Below, one piece after another: positions 60,267-64,000 of a stretch of 64,000 nt of DNA. A program made the translations under genes and the position numbers. Numbering within the stretch: the first letter of the stretch is position 1; every line of letters starts with the position of its first letter. The notes beneath the pieces are model-generated. The model was given only the letters and a program-made list of their open reading frames with translations. It ran no database searches and was not told where the DNA came from. Origin of the DNA: CAVTLG01 sp963735495 (GTDB lineage: Bacteria; Chloroflexota; Ktedonobacteria; Ktedonobacterales; Ktedonobacteraceae); the NCBI GenBank assembly GCA_963735495.1, contig CAVTLG010000008.1:1-64000 (forward strand), read 5' to 3'.

Positions 60267-60383
60267 GCGTGCTTATTCGAGATCGAAGTCGGTCGTATGT
60301 TTTACCCGTAGTGCCCCAAGGAGCTGGATACCGCCCGGAGCGACCATCGCGGTCGGTCAAGCTACCTTGGCGCTGACGACGGC

Positions 60384-61418
60384 TCAATCGAACACGAGCC
60401 ACATGGTCAACAACCCAAGCAGGATCCCCATCAAGCGGTCCCGGCTGGCCGCAAGTGATGCGCTGAGCCCTCCTGTCTGGAACGCGGTCAGATAATACGC
60501 GAGCGCGATCTGACGCCCACAGTACGAGAGGCTCGGACCCGACGTGGCAATCCACGCGGCGACCGTCGAGACGGCGGCGAACAACAACGTAAATCCGGCA
60601 ATCGAGTCGAGCGCCGGAAGAATGTAAACCTGCGATCCGATCCCCAGGATCACACCTCCGAGCAACAATCCCGCGAGCCGCGTAACGATCCGCTGCGCCG
60701 ATGAGCCGGAAGTTGAGAGGGGCGCGACGATAAAACAGGTAACCGTGCAGACCCCCAAACCCGGCCAGGCCACAGCGGTCCAGACGACGTAACAAATCGT
60801 CGCGGCGACACAGCCCTTAAGCGCAAACTTCACATAGGCTGTATTCGAAAATGCGTCCGCGACAAATAGCGTGCGCGACGGGCGCCCTCCGCCCGCCGCA
60901 CCCGCCGAAAAAATCCAATCGGCCAGCACCGCCGCTACAGTGCCCAGCATGATTCCAAACGATGTCCCGAGCGTGATGAGGACATCCGGCCTGAGCGGAT
61001 TCGGCCGCGCCCAGATAATGTTCACCGAAGACGCGGCGAGCAGGATGATGCCGAAGCCAAACGCGAGATTGTAATCGGTCAGCGTGCGCGCGAGAAAAAA
61101 CGCCAGATAGAACGCGCCGAGCAGGAAAACAAAATGCAGCAGCGGAAAGTCGACGAAAAGGACGATCCCGGCGAGAGCGAGCGCCAGGCCCGCCAGATTG
61201 CCCAGAATGAGCGCGAACCCGTTACGCCAGGTCGCATTCAGACCCTCGCGCGAGATTGCCAAAGCATAGAAGACCGCCAGAAACCCGTTCGGAATCTGGA
61301 ACACGATCACGGCCAGCATGGTGAATACACATGCCGCCACCATGCGCCCGACCGCCGCAGCGCGCCCGGGATACGGCGCAAGTTCCCGTTCCAGAAATAC
61401 GGCGGCGGAGGCGGCCAT
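60384..61418 (-). CDS. FUSC-family inner-membrane protein (AaeB-like), short
   Basis: 344 residues with two blocks of membrane helices (VAACVFTMLAVIVFQIPNG and VCTVTCFIVAPLSTSG). YccS/AaeB proteins are usually 650 or more; this stops after MWLVFD at 60384, so it has only a FUSC core and lacks the second cytoplasmic part. I see no frame continuation, so the short form may be natural. Third in a minus-strand unit with DUF1656 and HlyD genes; together they resemble the AaeX-AaeA-AaeB aromatic carboxylic acid exporter. Confidence 0.8.
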   Translation of the reverse strand: MAASAAVFLERELAPYPGRAAAVGRMVAACVFTMLAVIVFQIPNGFLAVFYALAISREGLNATWRNGFALILGNLAGLALALAGIVLFVDFPLLHFVFLLGAFYLAFFLARTLTDYNLAFGFGIILLAASSVNIIWARPNPLRPDVLITLGTSFGIMLGTVAAVLADWIFSAGAAGGGRPSRTLFVADAFSNTAYVKFALKGCVAATICYVVWTAVAWPGLGVCTVTCFIVAPLSTSGSSAQRIVTRLAGLLLGGVILGIGSQVYILPALDSIAGFTLLFAAVSTVAAWIATSGPSLSYCGRQIALAYYLTAFQTGGLSASLAASRDRLMGILLGLLTMWLVFD

Positions 61419-61422
61419 AGGT

Positions 61423-62622
61423 CTATCGCGAATCGCCGCGAATGATCACGTTTGCCGACGCGCCCATACGGAAATCCTCCGACATCGCCCCATCCATCCT
61501 TATGCGAACCGGAAAACGCGTGGCCAGATGAACCCAGTTCAAAGAGCGCTGCACGTCGGGCAAACCCTGCGAGACGCCGCCCACCAGATTGACATCCGGC
61601 ATGACCCCGTAACCGGCGCTGTCGATGGTTCCCTGCACCCTGCGGTTCGGGTTCGATAATACGTAAACGTCCGCTCTTCCGCCCGGCTTGATGCGGTTCA
61701 ACTCGGTCTCGCGGAAGTTTGCGATGACCCACCACGTGCGCGTGTCGATCAATGTAAACACCTGCTGGCCGGCGCGCGCGTATGCGCCTTCGGAGATCGT
61801 GAGGTTCGTCACCCGCGCGTCGAAGGGCGCCACCACTTTGCAGCGTTCCAGATTATAGGCTGCGTCTCTCACGGCGGCCTCGCGAGCCTCGCGTTGCGCG
61901 ACGAGCGGATCGAGAATAGACACGCTCTTCCGCGATTGTTCAAGCTGGGCGTTGCTCTGTTCATACCCGGCGCGCGCCTCGTTCTGCTGCGCGACCGCGG
62001 AAGCCCACTGCGCTTCCGCAACCGCCAGACGGGATCGCGCCTCTCGCACGCCCTCTCCCTTTACCGAGCGCGACGTTCGAGCCTGATCGACCACATCCAC
62101 CGTGACGAACTGTTTCCTCAAAAGAGGCTCCAGGCGCAACAACTGGTTTTCGGCGTAGGTGTAATCCGCAGTCGCCTGCGACAAGGCGGCTTTAGCGGTG
62201 TCGATGCTGGCCTGCGCGGCCTGGACCGCGGCCTCCGAACTGGCGATCTTCGCCTGTGCGCTCCTGGTGTTCGATGCCGCCGAGATTATCGCGCTTTCCT
62301 GCGCTGTTACCGAGCGCTGCAAATCGCGAATCTGGCCCTCGAGAACCGCCTGCTGCGAGCGTGCCGTTTCGAGGGCATGTTCGTACGGAATCGGATCCAC
62401 TTCAAACAGCGTGTCCCCTTTCCGTACGAACTGATTGTCTTTCACGGCAATGCGAACGATTCGCCCGTTCACCTCGGGGGCGATCCCGATCAGGTTCGCG
62501 AAAACCTCCGCATCGTCAGTCTGCGGATTGAGATGGTTTTCGCGCCACACGGCCGCCGCGGCTGCGATTCCGCCCGCAACGATCAGAACACCCAGGAGCC
62601 GTCCGACTTTTTTCTTCGTCAT
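61423..62622 (-). CDS. HlyD/EmrA-family periplasmic adaptor (AaeA-like)
   Basis: 399 residues from the ATG at 62622. One N-terminal helix (LLGVLIVAGGIAAAAAVW), NPQTDDAEVFANLIGIAPEV typical of EmrA/AaeA, a lipoyl half (VNGRIVRIAVKDNQFVRKGD), a long coiled-coil hairpin (about 85-255), the second lipoyl half (CKVVAPFDARVTNLTISEGA) and a C-terminal barrel. It joins the FUSC protein to a TolC channel. It ends 4 bp before the FUSC gene's start. Intact. Confidence 0.88.
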   Translation of the reverse strand: MTKKKVGRLLGVLIVAGGIAAAAAVWRENHLNPQTDDAEVFANLIGIAPEVNGRIVRIAVKDNQFVRKGDTLFEVDPIPYEHALETARSQQAVLEGQIRDLQRSVTAQESAIISAASNTRSAQAKIASSEAAVQAAQASIDTAKAALSQATADYTYAENQLLRLEPLLRKQFVTVDVVDQARTSRSVKGEGVREARSRLAVAEAQWASAVAQQNEARAGYEQSNAQLEQSRKSVSILDPLVAQREAREAAVRDAAYNLERCKVVAPFDARVTNLTISEGAYARAGQQVFTLIDTRTWWVIANFRETELNRIKPGGRADVYVLSNPNRRVQGTIDSAGYGVMPDVNLVGGVSQGLPDVQRSLNWVHLATRFPVRIRMDGAMSEDFRMGASANVIIRGDSR

Positions 62623-62642
62623 TTGGATACTGCGCAAAGCCC

Positions 62643-62855
62643 TCAATAATTGAAAAATGCAAGCCAGATGCCGCACGCGAACAGCACAGCCAGGCTGGGA
62701 TAAATCACGACTCGCGGCCCGAGGTAAGCATCCAGCCCGGCACGAATCAGCAGATAGCGCGCCGCAAGAGTCAGCAGAATCGCGGCGCCCATGCAAAGCA
62801 GCCACACTGGAAAGAGCGAGCCGAAAAGATCGAAAGTAGGAGCGCGGGAAAACAT
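62643..62855 (-). CDS. DUF1656 small membrane protein (AaeX-like)
   Basis: 70 residues, two membrane helices (FPVWLLCMGAAILLTLAARY and VVIYPSLAVLFACGIWLAFF), with FDLFGSLFP at the N terminus as in the DUF1656/YtcA family. Found next to HlyD and FUSC genes in aromatic-acid exporters; its exact role is unknown. 20 bp before the HlyD gene. Confidence 0.85.
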   Translation of the reverse strand: MFSRAPTFDLFGSLFPVWLLCMGAAILLTLAARYLLIRAGLDAYLGPRVVIYPSLAVLFACGIWLAFFNY

Positions 62856-62986
62856 CTCATTCTTTCCGCGCGCTACTTACCGAGCCACGACCGTGAGGGA
62901 GTGTTCTTCGACTGCTGGTGTCCTGTCCCCCGGGCAGCTGCGGCCACCGTTGGCCAGCCCCTAACTGGTAGATAGTCGCCATCACA

Positions 62987-64000
62987 CTAGTGTTGCGCCG
63001 CCTGAACCGGATCGCCGGCCTCGAAGGCGAAATCCGCAATACTCGAAAGCAAATCGATGCGCGACGTTGTCTGCGCCGTGCGCGCCCGCGCCAGCTCTCG
63101 TTGCGCGGTGCTGACGTCGACGAATGTTCTGACCCCGTCGCGAAATGCCTCCGTCGCCAATGAATAGGACTGCTGAGCGGCTTCGAGCAGCGCGCTCGCA
63201 GCCTCCTGCCGCGCCTGCGCGGTCTTCAGATTCGACCACGCCGTCCAGATCCGATTTTCGATTTCATCCCTCGATAATGCCGCCTGCGACCGAGCCTCCC
63301 GCGATGCCGCACCGGCCTGCAAAAGCGCGTTCCTTCGCGCGCCTCCGTCGAATAAATTCCAGGTCACTGTCAATTGTGCCTGATAAGGATAGATTCGCGA
63401 CTCCGCGGACGAACCGAAGCCGCGCTGCTCCCCAAAGCTGTTCGAATGGCCCCAGTCCCCGGAAAAACTCACCTGGGGATAAAACGCAGACCGGGCCTTC
63501 GCAACCTGAGCGTCCGCCGATCGCACCAGCGCCAATTGCGCCTGCAGATCGGGCCGCTGGCCGATCGCGCGAGCGACGACAGTGTCGATGGGTTCATCAA
63601 TGACCTCCGGAATCGGAGCCTGCAGAACATCCGCGACCTGGAATGTTCCGGTGGGAGAAGCCCCCAACACCGTGGCCAGCGATCCGCGCGCAACCGTTTC
63701 CAGTCCGCGTATGGATGCGAGTTCATATCGGGCCTGCGCAGTCGCGGCGCGCGCTTCGAGAACGTCCGGCATCGTCGCCAGCCCGTTGGCGAGCTTTGCT
63801 TCAATCGCCTCCTGAACCGTCTCCGCGTCGGTTAATGCCGCCTGCGCTGCGTCCTCCTGGCCGAGTGCATCGAGCAGCCGGTAGTAGGCTTCGGTGACGC
63901 GGAAAATAATCTGTCGATGCGTGTCGTTGAATGAGAAATCGGCTGCCAGCAGATTCGCCCGAGCCTCGTCGATTGTGGCGCGCCGCGCTCCGAAATCGAA
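62987..64000 (-). CDS. TolC-family outer-membrane efflux protein (partial)
   Basis: The C-terminal 338 residues; the start lies past the right edge. Two OEP repeats are visible: the first from FDFGARRATIDEARANLLAA through AYYRLLDALGQEDAA to VLEARAATAQARYELASIRG, the second with AKARSAFYPQVSFSGDWGHS, WNLFDGGARRNALLQAG and TEAFRDGVRTFVDVSTAQRE. Outer-membrane exit channel for the HlyD/FUSC exporter that follows on the same strand. Confidence 0.9.
   Translation of the reverse strand, partial: FDFGARRATIDEARANLLAADFSFNDTHRQIIFRVTEAYYRLLDALGQEDAAQAALTDAETVQEAIEAKLANGLATMPDVLEARAATAQARYELASIRGLETVARGSLATVLGASPTGTFQVADVLQAPIPEVIDEPIDTVVARAIGQRPDLQAQLALVRSADAQVAKARSAFYPQVSFSGDWGHSNSFGEQRGFGSSAESRIYPYQAQLTVTWNLFDGGARRNALLQAGAASREARSQAALSRDEIENRIWTAWSNLKTAQARQEAASALLEAAQQSYSLATEAFRDGVRTFVDVSTAQRELARARTAQTTSRIDLLSSIADFAFEAGDPVQAAQH

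Overview
The window is 64 kb of GC-rich bacterial chromosome from a Gram-negative lineage. Envelope genes include TonB receptors with an N-terminal carboxypeptidase-like domain, RND/TolC and HlyD/FUSC exporters, an Mla lipid-transport set, an OmpA lipoprotein and a LolA-like protein. Together with a propeller (reg_prop/Y_Y_Y) sensor kinase and a Vgb-like propeller protein with C-terminal repeats, this gene mix is most like Acidobacteria (Bryobacter/Solibacter type). That assignment is inference from gene content; no rRNA or tRNA gene was recognised.

Layout. 1-4.9 kb: a two-component propeller sensor kinase running off the left edge, then an IS630-type element. 5.0-8.8 kb: a tight three-gene unit of a cytidylate-kinase-like protein, a CTP-type nucleotidyltransferase and a 778-residue fusion of a flippase-like membrane domain, a degenerate nucleotidyltransferase and a CDP-alcohol phosphatidyltransferase. 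8.8-12.3 kb: gene-poor stretch, OmpA lipoprotein, ECF sigma factor and the remains of an outer-membrane barrel gene. 12.3-16.3 kb: TonB receptor, LolA-like protein and EEP-family hydrolase. 16.7-22.3 kb: RND efflux operon in which the permease and the TolC-type outer-membrane factor are one 1460-codon reading frame. 22.4-32.2 kb: a long co-directional carbon unit (DUF4136 protein, unknown protein, alpha-glucan phosphorylase, phosphoketolase, transketolase, RpiB, transaldolase) with a candidate sigma-54 promoter ahead and a strong hairpin behind. 32.2-33.3 kb: a displaced, 96% identical copy of the 3' half of the phosphoketolase gene. 33.3-39 kb: OFA-type MFS carrier, second TonB receptor and two secreted proteins. 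39.6-42.5 kb: MlaE-MlaF-MlaD. 42.6-48.2 kb: small proteins, DksA-like protein, ECF sigma factor, inositol-phosphate synthase and a single-ring Clp-type AAA+ protein. 48.5-64 kb: housekeeping genes (purH, ftsK, polX, rnhA, Nudix), a propeller/repeat exoprotein, a 42-residue Lys/Ala-rich histone-H1-like protein, and an AaeX-AaeA-AaeB-like aromatic-acid efflux operon with its TolC partner cut by the right edge.

How the genes fit together. The carbon unit would release glucose-1-P from glycogen and feed pentose/hexose phosphates through phosphoketolase (acetyl-P plus a triose or tetrose phosphate), with transketolase, transaldolase and RpiB recycling carbon. The inositol-1-phosphate synthase at 44.5 kb could supply the substrate of the cytidylyltransferase/CDP-alcohol transferase unit at 5-9 kb, suggesting a phosphodiester of inositol or an inositol lipid; this link is inference.

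Main caveat: about 19 of the roughly 50 genes are interrupted by one or more single-base frameshifts while the protein sequence continues cleanly in another frame. I read most as indel errors or recent decay, and give whole-gene coordinates with the approximate shift positions.
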